DNA of 53,983 nt from assembly GCF_000981035.1 (NCBI RefSeq), contig NZ_LAYJ01000112.1, positions 1 through 53,983 on the forward strand, in the 5' to 3' direction. The DNA is from Christensenella hongkongensis (GTDB lineage Bacteria; Bacillota; Clostridia; Christensenellales; Christensenellaceae). Under the pieces are notes generated by a model. The model saw only the letters and a list, made by a program, of their open reading frames with translations. It had not been told where the DNA came from and made no database searches. Below are positions 46,490-53,983 of this stretch, piece after piece (the stretch's first letter is position 1; every line of letters begins with the position of its first letter). The position numbers and the translations under genes were made by a program.

Positions 46490-47749
46490 ATGGAAAAGAA
46501 ACCGTTCGTAACGAAGGAACAACTCGAGGAGATCGCGCGGAAATATCCTACGCCCTTCCACCTCTATGACGAAAGGGGAATCCGTGAAAACGCCCGGCGT
46601 ATGAACCAGGCATTCTCGTGGAACAAGGGCTTTAAGGAATATTTTGCCGTGAAGGCGACGCCCAATCCAGTGATTATGAAAATACTGCGGGAGGAAGGCT
46701 GCGGGGTGGACTGCTCTTCCTATACGGAGCTGATGCTTTCGGATGCGTGCGGTTTTAAAGGCCATGAGATCATGTTTTCGTCAAACGACACGCCGGCTGA
46801 GGATTTTAAGCTGGCAAAGCAGCTTGGATCGATCATTAACCTCGACGACCTGACGCACGTGGATTTTTTGGAGAAGGTCGCGGGGATTCCGGAGACGATT
46901 TGCTGCAGGTATAATCCGGGCGGAACTTTCCAGATATCGACCAGCATTATGGATAACCCGGGCGAAGCCAAATATGGGATGACCTATGAGCAAATGCGCG
47001 AGGCTTACCTCAAGCTGCAAACGCTTGGCGCAAAATATTTTGGAATCCACGCATTTCTTGCAAGCAACACGCAGACTGAAGAATATTATCCGGCTCTCGC
47101 CAGGATATTATTTGAAGTTGCGGTGCGTCTGCGGGATGAAACAGGCGCGGATATCAGGTTTATCAACCTGTCGGGCGGCGTGGGGATTCCATACGAGCCG
47201 GGCGGCGAGCTGCCGGACATCCTGCGCATTGGCGCGGGGGTGGAAAAGGCTTTTCACGAAGTGCTTGTGCCGGCGGGTATGGGCGGCGTCGCGATTTTCA
47301 CAGAGCTGGGACGTTTTATGCTCGGGCCGTACGGCTGCCTTGTGACGCGGGCAATGCACGAAAAGCATACGTACAAGGAATATATTGGCGTAGATGCGTG
47401 CGCGGCGAACCTGATGCGTCCGGCGATGTATGGTTCTTACCACCATATCACAGTCATGGGCAAGGAAGACGCGCCCGCAGACCATAAGTACGATGTGACG
47501 GGCGGGCTGTGCGAAAACAACGATAAGTTTGCGATCGACAGGATGCTGCCGAAAATCGATATGGGGGATTTGCTGGTGATCCACGATACGGGGGCGCATG
47601 GATTTTCGATGGGGTACAATTACAACGGAAAGCTGCGCAGCGCGGAGGTTCTTTTAAAAGAGGACGGCAGCACACAGCTCATCCGCCGTGCAGAAACCCC
47701 GGAAGATTACTTTGCGACGTTTGACTTTATGAACCTGTTTGATAAATAG
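46490..47749 (+). CDS. lysA: Diaminopimelate decarboxylase
   Basis: A 419-aa PLP enzyme for the last step of lysine synthesis. The PLP Lys is in YFAVKATPNP, the phosphate-binding loop in LSGGVGIPYEPGG, and the C-terminal substrate motif is GLCENNDKFA where many enzymes have CESGD. RBS AAGGGGA lies before ATG. The variant CENND motif is seen in a clade of long-known clostridial-type enzymes by inference only; carboxynorspermidine decarboxylase-like specificity is less likely given the full length. Confidence 0.9.
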   Translation: MEKKPFVTKEQLEEIARKYPTPFHLYDERGIRENARRMNQAFSWNKGFKEYFAVKATPNPVIMKILREEGCGVDCSSYTELMLSDACGFKGHEIMFSSNDTPAEDFKLAKQLGSIINLDDLTHVDFLEKVAGIPETICCRYNPGGTFQISTSIMDNPGEAKYGMTYEQMREAYLKLQTLGAKYFGIHAFLASNTQTEEYYPALARILFEVAVRLRDETGADIRFINLSGGVGIPYEPGGELPDILRIGAGVEKAFHEVLVPAGMGGVAIFTELGRFMLGPYGCLVTRAMHEKHTYKEYIGVDACAANLMRPAMYGSYHHITVMGKEDAPADHKYDVTGGLCENNDKFAIDRMLPKIDMGDLLVIHDTGAHGFSMGYNYNGKLRSAEVLLKEDGSTQLIRRAETPEDYFATFDFMNLFDK

Positions 47750-47761
47750 AGGACGGCAGAT

Positions 47762-48538
47762 ATGAAAAAGCTGATTGCAACCATCTTAATAGCCGCAATG
47801 CTTGTAATGTGTTGTTCGTGCGGCCTTGCGCGGGATATTGCACAACTCGCGCGGGAGAGATTGCAAGAGGCTGGAACCGATGGGCGGTTGCCGCAGCATG
47901 GCAGCCTGCCTGCGCTCCCATCGCAGCCTGAACCGCAAATCGAGGCGGAGGACGAAACGTCGCCGCTTGAGGAAGAATTTGCCCAGCTTGCGGATCCGGA
48001 AGGGCTCCTTGCGGGAAATAATGTCCCTACGCTTGCAGACATCGAACAAAACGGCTTGTACACCTATCGGGAAGATACGGGCAGATATGTAAAAAGTACG
48101 CCGTTTATGGGTAAAGACAGCAATGTGGAGCTTGGCTTTAACCTGAACGGCAAAAACAATTACATCGACTATTGGTATACAGGCAGCCGTAAAACGGTCA
48201 ATGCACAGCAAATTGTGAAAGAGTACGATTATCTTTACACGCTTGCAAGAGAAAGATATGGCAAGGTGACGATCCACTCATGGCTGATTAACCCGCTGGG
48301 CGTGGGCGACAACTTTGTTGTGATGGGCGAGTTTGACGAAGAAGAAATTACGGATGCGGTAAATGAAAACGAGGTCGCGGAATTTTATTACGCATGGAGC
48401 CGCCCGGGAAACAGCGCGGTTTATGTGTACCTGCATTTGCTGGGGGACGACACCTACGAGATAGGGCTCTCATACGATAGTTCAACGCAGTTCACGCCAA
48501 GCCCGGATGCGTTTGTATCGGTGCATTCCGGTTTATAA
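47762..48538 (+). CDS. Probable lipoprotein of unknown function
   Basis: A 258-aa protein with a signal peptide ending in VMCCSC; the lipobox is not canonical (Ser at -1). A Pro/Glu linker (residues 40-75) leads to a globular domain with no known motif. It lies between lysA and a sortase gene, 12 nt after the former and 36 nt before the latter, so all three may be one transcript. Confidence 0.7.
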   Translation: MKKLIATILIAAMLVMCCSCGLARDIAQLARERLQEAGTDGRLPQHGSLPALPSQPEPQIEAEDETSPLEEEFAQLADPEGLLAGNNVPTLADIEQNGLYTYREDTGRYVKSTPFMGKDSNVELGFNLNGKNNYIDYWYTGSRKTVNAQQIVKEYDYLYTLARERYGKVTIHSWLINPLGVGDNFVVMGEFDEEEITDAVNENEVAEFYYAWSRPGNSAVYVYLHLLGDDTYEIGLSYDSSTQFTPSPDAFVSVHSGL

Positions 48539-48574
48539 TATATATGGATTGGTTTGTGAGCGAAAGGAACCTGA

Positions 48575-49372
48575 ATGAGCAAAAAACTCGGCGGTGCGCC
48601 GGAGGAATATAAAAAAGAAGGAAGCGGAAAGAAAAAGGGCAGGCTTGCATGGGTTGTGATTGTTATTGCGGCTGCTGTTCTTGTATTTTCGCTTGTAAAT
48701 ATCATTGGCATTGGCAGCGATTGGTTTGCGACAGACCAGGCGTATCATGGCCTGAAGGAAATTGCCATGCCTTCTGCCGACGCGCAGCAGGACGCGCCCG
48801 GGGACCCGCTTGACAGGACGATTGATTTTGACGCGCTCAGGGCGGTCAATGAAGATATCATCGGCTGGATTTATATGCCGAACACACGCATCGATTATCC
48901 GCTGGTCATTGGAGAGGATAACGATTATTATATTTCGCACAATGCGAATAAGGAATCGGACCGCGCAGGCGCGATTTTTCTGGACGAGCAGAACAGTCCT
49001 GATTTTTCAGACCAGAATACCATTATTTACGGGCACCGCATGAACAGCGGCGCTATGTTTGCAGACCTGCATAAGTATCAGGATGAGGCGTTTTTCAGGG
49101 AAAATGACATCATCTATTTGTACCTGCCGGATGGAGCGGTTTCGAAGTACAGAATTTTTTCAGCCTATGTGGTAAACGAGGTGGATGAAACCTATACCAT
49201 TGGGTTTGCAAGTGAGGACGATTATGCGTCTTACCTCGAAAAGATGAAGGAACGTTCCGGTGTGGAAACAGACATAGAGCTTTCGCCGCAGGATCGTATC
49301 ATTACGCTTTCCACCTGTGTGAAAGGCCAGGATACCGACCGGTACGTGGTGCAGGCAGTGCTGCAAAAATAA
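48575..49372 (+). CDS. srtB: Class B-type sortase, third copy
   Basis: A 265-aa sortase with one N-terminal helix (about residues 24-48) and the catalytic domain: His154 in IYGHRM, Cys248 in TLSTC and Arg256 in DRYVVQ. It is more like the second copy (3263-4120) than the first in its TLSTC motif. No substrate with a sorting motif is seen nearby, so it may be the general sortase. A terminator follows. Confidence 0.9.
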   Translation: MSKKLGGAPEEYKKEGSGKKKGRLAWVVIVIAAAVLVFSLVNIIGIGSDWFATDQAYHGLKEIAMPSADAQQDAPGDPLDRTIDFDALRAVNEDIIGWIYMPNTRIDYPLVIGEDNDYYISHNANKESDRAGAIFLDEQNSPDFSDQNTIIYGHRMNSGAMFADLHKYQDEAFFRENDIIYLYLPDGAVSKYRIFSAYVVNEVDETYTIGFASEDDYASYLEKMKERSGVETDIELSPQDRIITLSTCVKGQDTDRYVVQAVLQK

Positions 49373-49385
49373 AAAAGTAGCGGAA

Positions 49386-49419
49386 AATAAATCCCTTCGT
49401 TTTTACGAAGGGATTTTTT
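49386..49419 (+). terminator. Terminator after the third sortase gene
   Basis: AAATCCCTTCGT (49389-49400) pairs with ACGAAGGGATTT (49405-49416), followed by T. Confidence 0.93.
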
Positions 49420-49426
49420 GCGCCAT

Positions 49427-49474
49427 AAAAACAAGCGTTCCTGACCCCCAATCATTGCAGAAACGCTTGTTTTC
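49427..49474. terminator. Terminator of the Fur-family gene
   Basis: AAAACAAGCGTT (49428-49439) pairs with AACGCTTGTTTT (49462-49473), with inner CTG/CAG pairs. The T-run on the - strand serves the Fur gene. Confidence 0.88.
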
Positions 49475-49510
49475 GTGAAGAAATATGTTGGTTTTAACCA
49501 CACAGGACAC

Positions 49511-49903
49511 TCAAGAAGACGCCTGCGCTGTGGAAACGCATTTGGGACACAGGCCATAAAAAACAATCGTATGGGAGCGAATCCGGCATCCGCTGCTTTC
49601 TTCCACCTGTTTGTCAAACTCCGGAACATATTCGAAAGGAATATCTACCATTTCACCGCATTTCTCACAGATCATGTGATAGTGCTCTTCGAGCGTGCCG
49701 TCGAAATGGTCCGCTCCACCCGGAACGGGAATCTTCAGCAGCAATCCGTTTTGCGCAAGCTGATTGAGGTTGCGGTACACGGTTGCCAGACTCAGCCCGG
49801 GATGCTCCGGCTTCAAAAGAGAAAAGACACGGTCAGCTGTTGGATGAATCCTGTTTTCCAAAACTGTCTTTAAAATCAATTCCCTTTGTTTCGAATATAT
49901 CAT
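49511..49903 (-). CDS. Fur-family metal-dependent regulator
   Basis: A 130-aa Fur-family repressor: winged helix HPTADRVFSLLKPEHPGLSLATVYRNLNQL, metal site DHFDGTLEEHYH and zinc CxxC pairs CEKC and CPKC. The His-Phe-Asp...HYH pattern is PerR-like, but the palindrome upstream looks like a Fur box. It could be Fur, PerR or another member; the paralogue by katA is the better PerR candidate. It has its own promoter and the box lies between the promoter and the start. Confidence 0.88.
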   Translation of the reverse strand: MIYSKQRELILKTVLENRIHPTADRVFSLLKPEHPGLSLATVYRNLNQLAQNGLLLKIPVPGGADHFDGTLEEHYHMICEKCGEMVDIPFEYVPEFDKQVEESSGCRIRSHTIVFYGLCPKCVSTAQASS

Positions 49904-49920
49904 CGTTTAAGCACCTAACT

Positions 49921-49939
49921 AAGAATGATTATCATTCTT
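49921..49939. promoter_or_regulatory. Fur box
   Basis: A perfect 19-bp palindrome, AAGAATGAT, T, ATCATTCTT. Each arm matches seven of nine bases of the classical Fur box GATAATGAT. It lies 18 bases upstream of the Fur-family start and downstream of the -10, so binding would block transcription. Confidence 0.85.
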
Positions 49940-49946
49940 GATTATT

Positions 49947-49974
49947 ATTATAATACGTTGCACAAAAAAGTCAA
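49947..49974 (-). promoter_or_regulatory. Promoter of the Fur-family gene
   Basis: On the - strand TTGACT, 16 nt, TATAAT. Confidence 0.75.
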
Positions 49975-50100
49975 CCACTTTTTTTAAAAAAGATTAATAA
50001 ACCACAGAAAAACACGGGCGTTGATATTACAGGCGCAGAGCGGCGGCAATGAAAAGAAGAAATGATACCGATTATGAGGCCGTGCCGATTTTTTATGCGG

Positions 50101-50643
50101 TTACGATTCGTAAAGCGGGCGCGGTATTTGGAAACGGTTGAAAACCATCATTATGAGATACGCGCAAAGCGTTCCCAAAATAGCTCCGGCGAGTACGTCC
50201 GAAGGAAAGTGGACAAAAAGGTATACGCGTGAAAAAGCGATTAAAAGCGCGTAAACCGCAGCCGGTATGCGCATTTTTTTATTGGTTGCGTAGATAACGG
50301 TGAGTGCCGCAAAGGAAGAGGATGCGTGACCGGAGGGAAAGGAATATCCATCGGGAGTGGGAATGAGGAGATTTGACACGCCGAATTCTGCAAAGGGGCG
50401 CGGACGGGCGACCAGATCCTTAATGACCTGATCGCCAATGATATAGGCGAGTGCAACTGAAAAAAGAAGCATCCATCCATAACGGCGGGTACGCTTATCA
50501 AGCAGGAGAACAAAACCGCAAAGCAGCCAGATAAGGCCTTTGCTGTCGGTAAGCGTAAAGGCGGGAAGTAAACTGTTCAAAAAACCGCAGGATAATCCTG
50601 CAGCCGTACCAAAAAGCATCTGCAAATCCAATGTAAAGAGCAT
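50101..50643 (-). CDS. PAP2-family membrane phosphatase
   Basis: A 180-aa polytopic protein with the three phosphatase motifs: KDLVARPRP, PSGHAS and SRVYLFVHFPSD. Likely undecaprenyl-pyrophosphate or phosphatidic-type phosphatase in the membrane. About six helices. A long intergenic gap separates it from the Fur-family gene. Confidence 0.9.
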   Translation of the reverse strand: MLFTLDLQMLFGTAAGLSCGFLNSLLPAFTLTDSKGLIWLLCGFVLLLDKRTRRYGWMLLFSVALAYIIGDQVIKDLVARPRPFAEFGVSNLLIPTPDGYSFPSGHASSSFAALTVIYATNKKMRIPAAVYALLIAFSRVYLFVHFPSDVLAGAILGTLCAYLIMMVFNRFQIPRPLYES

Positions 50644-50757
50644 AGGTCACGACCTTTTGTTGTAATATTTTGTCATTATAGCGTATCTAAAAGAGAAATG
50701 CACGAAACTTTTTCTAAACAAATTATGAAGACAAGGAAAGAATTTTATGCGCAGTCA

Positions 50758-50786
50758 TTGACTTTTATACGGCTTTATTATACAAT
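50758..50786 (+). promoter_or_regulatory. Promoter of tRNA-Arg(ACG)
   Basis: TTGACT (50758-50763), 17 nt, TACAAT (50781-50786). Confidence 0.75.
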
Positions 50787-50811
50787 AATAGGGCTTCAAA
50801 AATCTAAGAAT

Positions 50812-50888
50812 GTGCCAGTAGCTCAGCTGGATAGAGTGTTTGACTACGAATCAAAAGGTCGGGGGTTCGAATCCCTTCTGGCACACCA
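50812..50888 (+). tRNA. tRNA-Arg (anticodon ACG)
   Basis: Acceptor GTGCCAG/CTGGCAC, D-arm GCTCAGCTGGATAGAGT, anticodon stem TTTGA/TCAAA around CTACGAA (anticodon ACG), T-arm GGGTTCGAATCCC, encoded CCA. Confidence 0.96.
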
Positions 50889-50930
50889 AAAAGTCATTTT
50901 ACGCATGAAATGCGTGGAATGGCTTTTTAT
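50888..50930 (+). terminator. Terminator after tRNA-Arg(ACG)
   Basis: AAAAAGTCATT and AATGGCTTTTT pair, with inner ACGCAT/ATGCGT, followed by T. Confidence 0.85.
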
Positions 50931-50934
50931 TATG

Positions 50935-50955
50935 TCTGGGATTCGAACCCCGGGG
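50935..50955 (-). other. T-arm-like remnant
   Basis: On the - strand CCCGGGGTTCGAATCCCAGA resembles a tRNA T-arm (GTTCGAATC). No acceptor, D-arm or anticodon arm is present around it. It is probably a fragment of a tRNA or an old attachment site. Confidence 0.35.
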
Positions 50956-51011
50956 GTTCATGCAAGCACGAGCGGAACGCGAAGGGCGATCGGCATCACA
51001 GGATTGCCTGA

Positions 51012-51047
51012 AATCCGAATCCTTTGACAGGGCTCGGATTTTTTTTA
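51012..51047 (+). terminator. Second hairpin with T-run
   Basis: AATCCGA (51012-51018) pairs with TCGGATT (51034-51040), followed by T residues. No gene precedes it except the tRNA unit. Confidence 0.7.
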
Positions 51048-51092
51048 TCATTGACAACCAAACAAATACCGGAAAATTCGTTAAATTTCTAA

Positions 51093-51121
51093 TTGGATAA
51101 TGCAAATTGAAAGCGTATAAT
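51093..51121 (+). promoter_or_regulatory. Promoter directly before a hairpin
   Basis: TTGGAT (51093-51098), 17 nt, TATAAT (51116-51121). The hairpin at 51125 begins at about the transcription start. Confidence 0.6.
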
Positions 51122-51124
51122 GAA

Positions 51125-51173
51125 AAGTGCTGATGCGTTGCGCGGTATGCGGGGAGCGTCGGCACTTCATTTT
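51125..51173 (+). terminator. Hairpin at the presumed transcript start
   Basis: AAGTGCTGATGC (51125-51136) pairs with GCGTCGGCACTT (51156-51167), 12 pairs with two G-U, followed by CATTTTTGT. It may end a very short RNA or act as an attenuator. Confidence 0.55.
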
Positions 51174-51360
51174 TGTAATTTTATAAAAGTGCAATAAAAT
51201 AATTTCCGGTGAAAAGCAATTTTGCCCATTTGTAATGGGGTGGTTGTTTGGTTTTGTGTTGCATCATTTTATATTGATAAACGGTAAAAAAATTACTGTC
51301 ATTCCGAAAAAAGACATGAAAATACGATTTAGAACTACTTTTTTTTGTCATTTCTATACG

Positions 51361-51410
51361 AGCACATAAAATTGTGCATAGTTTATAATGAACAAAAGCA
51401 CATAAAATTG
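51361..51410. repeat. 14-nt direct repeats flanking a -10
   Basis: AGCACATAAAATTG occurs at 51361-51374 and again at 51397-51410, a 36-bp period. TATAAT lies between at 51384-51389. They are candidate binding sites for a regulator of the AraC-type gene. Confidence 0.6.
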
Positions 51411-51551
51411 ATCTTCTATCAGTACCGGTCTACCCGAATCATCCCAATCAGTCTTCAAACAATATTTTGCTTTCATATGTTCTTTCCGGGCAAATACAGG
51501 CAGCGCATCACGGGTTGTTTTGTTGTGCAAAACGTTTGGAGGTAAAAATGA

Positions 51552-52574
51552 GTGAACAGTAAATTATTGAATATACGAAGTATACTCGACCTGGAGCAAT
51601 GGCAAAAAATCCAGGATGAGCTGGCTTTGGTAACGGGGATGGCAATTTTGATCGTGGACTACAAAGGCGTTCCCGTGACAAGACACAGCGGGTGCACGGA
51701 TTTTTGCGCGATTGTAAGGAAAAACCCGGACACGGCAAAATATTGCCAGAAATGCGATTCGCGCGGCGGCATCGAAGCCGCACGGCTCAACAAACCGTTT
51801 ATGTACCTTTGCCACTGCGATATTCTGGACACGGCGATTCCGATTGTTGTGGACGAAAAATATATCGGCGCCGTAATGGCGGGGCAGGTAATGGCAGACG
51901 AGACGGACGCGTCGATTAGCCTGGAAAAGATATTGATGTCGACATACGAAAACAGCTTTATTGACCAGGACGGAAATTTGCGTGAAAAGTACGGCGAGAT
52001 TCCAAGACTCCCTGTAAGGCGCATCAGCGCGATCATCGGTATGCTCTTCCACTTATGCAATTATATTGTAGGGGAAGCGATCAGCAAAAATATGATGAGC
52101 GAAACCTACGAAAAAATACTTGCAAAGGAAGGCGCACCGGGAGATTTTACAGACGATTCACTCAACACCATGATGGATATCAAAGAACAGGTGTCAAAAG
52201 CCATTATGACAAAGCAGCTTAAAACATCTGAGAAGAGAACGGAGGGGACTCCCCGGCATCAGATTTTAAGACCTGTGGTTGAATATATCCACAATAACAA
52301 ACATGAAAATATTATGCTTGCACAAATGGCGCAGCTGTCGCACACCAGTCCAAGCTATTTAAGCCGTCTCTTTAAAAAGGAAATGGGAAAGACATTCTCA
52401 GACTATGTTGCGGATTTCAAAATGACGGTTGCAAAGGAATTGCTTGAGAATACGGATCTGTCCGTAACGGATATTTCAAATGACCTTGGGTTCAGCGATT
52501 CCGGATACTTTATCAAGATTTTTAAAAAACACGAAGGCGTAACCCCTGCTATTTTTCGCAAATACATGAAATGA
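51552..52574 (+). CDS. PocR-AraC family transcriptional regulator
   Basis: A 340-aa regulator. The N-terminal PocR-type sensory domain has IQDELALVTGMAILIVDYKG and a Cys pattern (CTDFC, CQKC, CHCD) that may bind metal or ligand. The C-terminal AraC domain has two helix-turn-helix units (MAQLSHTSPSYLSRLFKKEMG, then VTDISNDLGFSDSGYFIKIFKKHEG). PocR domains sense small compounds such as propanediol. The neighbouring glycerol dehydrogenase fits a glycerol or polyol signal. Start GTG 51552 is nine bases after GGAGG; an ATG at 51548 opens a four-codon frame that stops. Confidence 0.88.
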   Translation: MNSKLLNIRSILDLEQWQKIQDELALVTGMAILIVDYKGVPVTRHSGCTDFCAIVRKNPDTAKYCQKCDSRGGIEAARLNKPFMYLCHCDILDTAIPIVVDEKYIGAVMAGQVMADETDASISLEKILMSTYENSFIDQDGNLREKYGEIPRLPVRRISAIIGMLFHLCNYIVGEAISKNMMSETYEKILAKEGAPGDFTDDSLNTMMDIKEQVSKAIMTKQLKTSEKRTEGTPRHQILRPVVEYIHNNKHENIMLAQMAQLSHTSPSYLSRLFKKEMGKTFSDYVADFKMTVAKELLENTDLSVTDISNDLGFSDSGYFIKIFKKHEGVTPAIFRKYMK

Positions 52575-52898
52575 CAAGATAGTACGGTCAAAAAACTACG
52601 GTAACCGGAAGAAAAGTCAAAATTTTACGGTCAGGAAATACAAAATGAGGTCATTTGCGTATAATGCCTTTTGCGAATGTGCGGATTATAATGACAATAC
52701 ACCAACAAACAAACCTATAAGCCTAAGCCGCAATCTTCAATGAGGCGGCTGGCTGGATCAAAAAGAACGATATCCAAATAGATAATAAACCAGGTAAAAA
52801 TTCCAGAGATTGTCTTATGTCCGTGATATTTGTGTAACCTTGTATAAAATTGTGATAGAAATCATGAATAAAATAATGAATAAAAGGAGTGACAGATT
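52575..52898. promoter_or_regulatory. Control region of gldA
   Basis: The sequence ACGGTCA or ACGGTAA occurs at 52584, 52598 and 52627, upstream of TATAAT (52660-52665) whose -35 is poor. This suits an AraC-type activator. A hairpin AGCCGC (52726-52731)/GCGGCT (52745-52750) lies in the probable leader. Confidence 0.55.
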
Positions 52899-53983
52899 AT
52901 GGCAAGAAGCTTTATTTCCCCATCCAGGTTTGTGTTAGGGGAAGGAGAATTGAAAAAATTGGGGGAGTATATAGCCGGATTTGGAAAAAAAGCGGTTTTA
53001 GTCGCGCATTCTGACGATTATGCGAGGGTAAAGGATATATTGGACGAAGGCCTTGCAAATACCGATTATGTGCATGCCGCGTTTGGCGGGGAATCCTGCG
53101 ACAGGGAGATTGGCAGGGTTGTGGAAATCGTGGAAGAAAACGGGGCGGATGTTGTGATCGGTCTTGGGGGCGGGAAAGCGCTCGATACGGCAAAAGCAAC
53201 GGCAACGCTGACCAAAAAGCCGGTGATCATCGTACCTACGATCGCTTCTACAGACGCTCCAACCAGCGCGCTTGCAATTATTTATACCGATGAGGGCGAA
53301 TTTGACCGCTATATGCACCTGCCAAAAAATCCTGATCTTGTGTTGGTGGATTCCGGGATTGTGGCAAAGGCGCCTACCAGATTCCTGATTTCAGGAATGG
53401 GCGACGCGCTGGCGACGGTATTTGAAGCACGCGCATGTATCAAGGCAAATAAGCCGAATATGTCGGGCGGCCACAGCACCAAAGCAGCGGCTGCGATTGC
53501 GGAAACGTGCTATGCGACGCTGCTTGAAGATGCGCATAAGGCAAAGGCGGCAAGCGACGCAAATGTGGTGACGACGGCGCTTGAGAATATCATTGAAACA
53601 AATATCCTTTTAAGCGGGCTTGGATTTGAAAGCAGCGGCCTTGCTGCGGCCCACGCGATTCACGACGGGCTGACGGTCCTCGAGGAAACACATCATTATT
53701 ACCATGGGGAAAAGGTGGCGTTCGGCACGCTGGTACAGCTTGTTTTGGAAAATGCGGATGAAGAGACGCTGGTGGAGGTGCTTGATTTTTGCAGATCGCT
53801 TTCGCTGCCGGTATGCCTGGCAGATCTCGGTGTGGAAGAACTCACGGATGAGCGCCTTATGAGGGTGGCGGAGCATTCCTGCTCTGAGCTAGAGACGATG
53901 GATAATATGCCTTTTAAAGTATGCCCCGGTGACGTCGCTGCGGCAATCCGGGCGGCGGATGTGATTGGGAGGACCTGGAAATG
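52899..53983 (+). CDS. gldA: Glycerol dehydrogenase (runs to window edge)
   Basis: Start ATG 52899 with AGGAG nine bases upstream. The frame runs to the last bases (GRTWK then TG), so the stop is probably just outside; length would be about 361 aa, normal for GldA. Features are FVLGEGEL, the nucleotide-binding GLGGGKALDTAKA, PTIASTDAPTSALAIIYT, the metal site region GMGDALATVFEA and the His residues in AAAHAIHDG and HHYYHGEKVAFG. It oxidises glycerol to dihydroxyacetone with NAD. It follows an AraC-type gene, its probable regulator. Confidence 0.95.
   Translation, partial: MARSFISPSRFVLGEGELKKLGEYIAGFGKKAVLVAHSDDYARVKDILDEGLANTDYVHAAFGGESCDREIGRVVEIVEENGADVVIGLGGGKALDTAKATATLTKKPVIIVPTIASTDAPTSALAIIYTDEGEFDRYMHLPKNPDLVLVDSGIVAKAPTRFLISGMGDALATVFEARACIKANKPNMSGGHSTKAAAAIAETCYATLLEDAHKAKAASDANVVTTALENIIETNILLSGLGFESSGLAAAHAIHDGLTVLEETHHYYHGEKVAFGTLVQLVLENADEETLVEVLDFCRSLSLPVCLADLGVEELTDERLMRVAEHSCSELETMDNMPFKVCPGDVAAAIRAADVIGRTWK

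Larger units (their letters stand above)
51048..51551. other. Gene-free stretch with regulatory signals
   Basis: About 500 nt with no convincing coding frame. It holds a promoter-hairpin unit (51093-51167), a TATAAT flanked by 14-nt direct repeats (51361-51410) and the ribosome site GGAGG at 51538-51542. It is AT-rich and likely the control region of the AraC-type gene. Confidence 0.6.

Noticed and set aside
50698-51027. 109-aa frame over tRNA-Arg(ACG)
   Set aside because: It contains the typical tRNA-derived artefact VAQLDRVFDYESKGRGFES and has no ribosome site.

Overview
The window reads as a chromosomal segment of a Gram-positive, low-to-mid GC Firmicute, most likely an anaerobic clostridial lineage. 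The grounds are SepF, three class B-type sortases with (S/M)PKTG sorting motifs, an LCP-family cell-wall protein, lipobox lipoproteins, a class III fructose-bisphosphatase, feoA/feoB with a Cys-rich FeoB partner, and strong Shine-Dalgarno sites with sigma-A-like promoters. The katA gene beside a PerR-like gene would fit a catalase-positive relative of Christensenellaceae, but that placement is a weak inference.

Layout. (1) 2-8655: a cell-surface module on the + strand. It holds a partial Ig-like repeat surface protein with a sorting signal, two sortases, a DUF4870-like membrane protein, a small secreted SPKTG protein that lacks the usual C-terminal helix, an LCP protein, an NlpC/P60 wall hydrolase, SepF and two lipoproteins. 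(2) 8834-14207: an ECF sigma factor, an overlapping membrane protein (probable anti-sigma), two large lipoproteins (one with a transglutaminase domain) and a zinc-ribbon membrane protein. (3) 14441-15420: an Rrf2 regulator and a membrane protein. (4) 15519-18764, - strand: katA followed by a PerR-like gene, plus two small membrane protein genes. (5) 18847-19390: a frameshifted msrB pseudogene, then tRNA-Arg(CCT). (6) 19739-30556: a branched-chain amino acid operon, ilvB-ilvN-ilvC-ilvD-leuA-cimA-leuC-leuD. It is preceded by a clear leader-peptide attenuator whose peptide is rich in Ile, Leu and Val. Several spacers inside the operon carry long inverted repeats; the leuA-cimA spacer folds on paper into a large branched structure and is the most unusual non-coding element here.

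(7) 30571-34341: an unrecognised - strand gene, an XRE-type regulator that looks leaderless, and a visibly AT-rich DNA methyltransferase/endonuclease pair. The same 24-nt terminator hairpin lies before and after that pair. (8) 34447-38564, - strand: feoA-feoB-FeoB-associated gene, then a DUF5996 protein and an alpha/beta hydrolase. (9) 38850-41622, - strand: a YdcF-type protein and class III fbp. (10) 41825-44358: a homocysteine methyltransferase-MTHFR fusion overlapping a pterin-binding methyltransferase, a one-carbon/methionine unit. (11) 44384-49372: a PIG-V-like membrane glycosyltransferase, a metallophosphoesterase, lysA, a lipoprotein and a third sortase. (12) 49511-50643, - strand: a Fur-family regulator under a palindromic Fur box, and a PAP2 phosphatase. 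(13) 50812 to the end: tRNA-Arg(ACG), a non-coding stretch with a promoter-hairpin unit and direct repeats, a PocR-AraC regulator and glycerol dehydrogenase, which runs to the window edge.

I saw no CRISPR array, rRNA, insertion sequence or prophage. No single locus is certain to be a new system. The best candidates for something undescribed are the branched leuA-cimA spacer, the helix-less sortase substrate and its module, and the leaderless regulator next to the R-M cassette.
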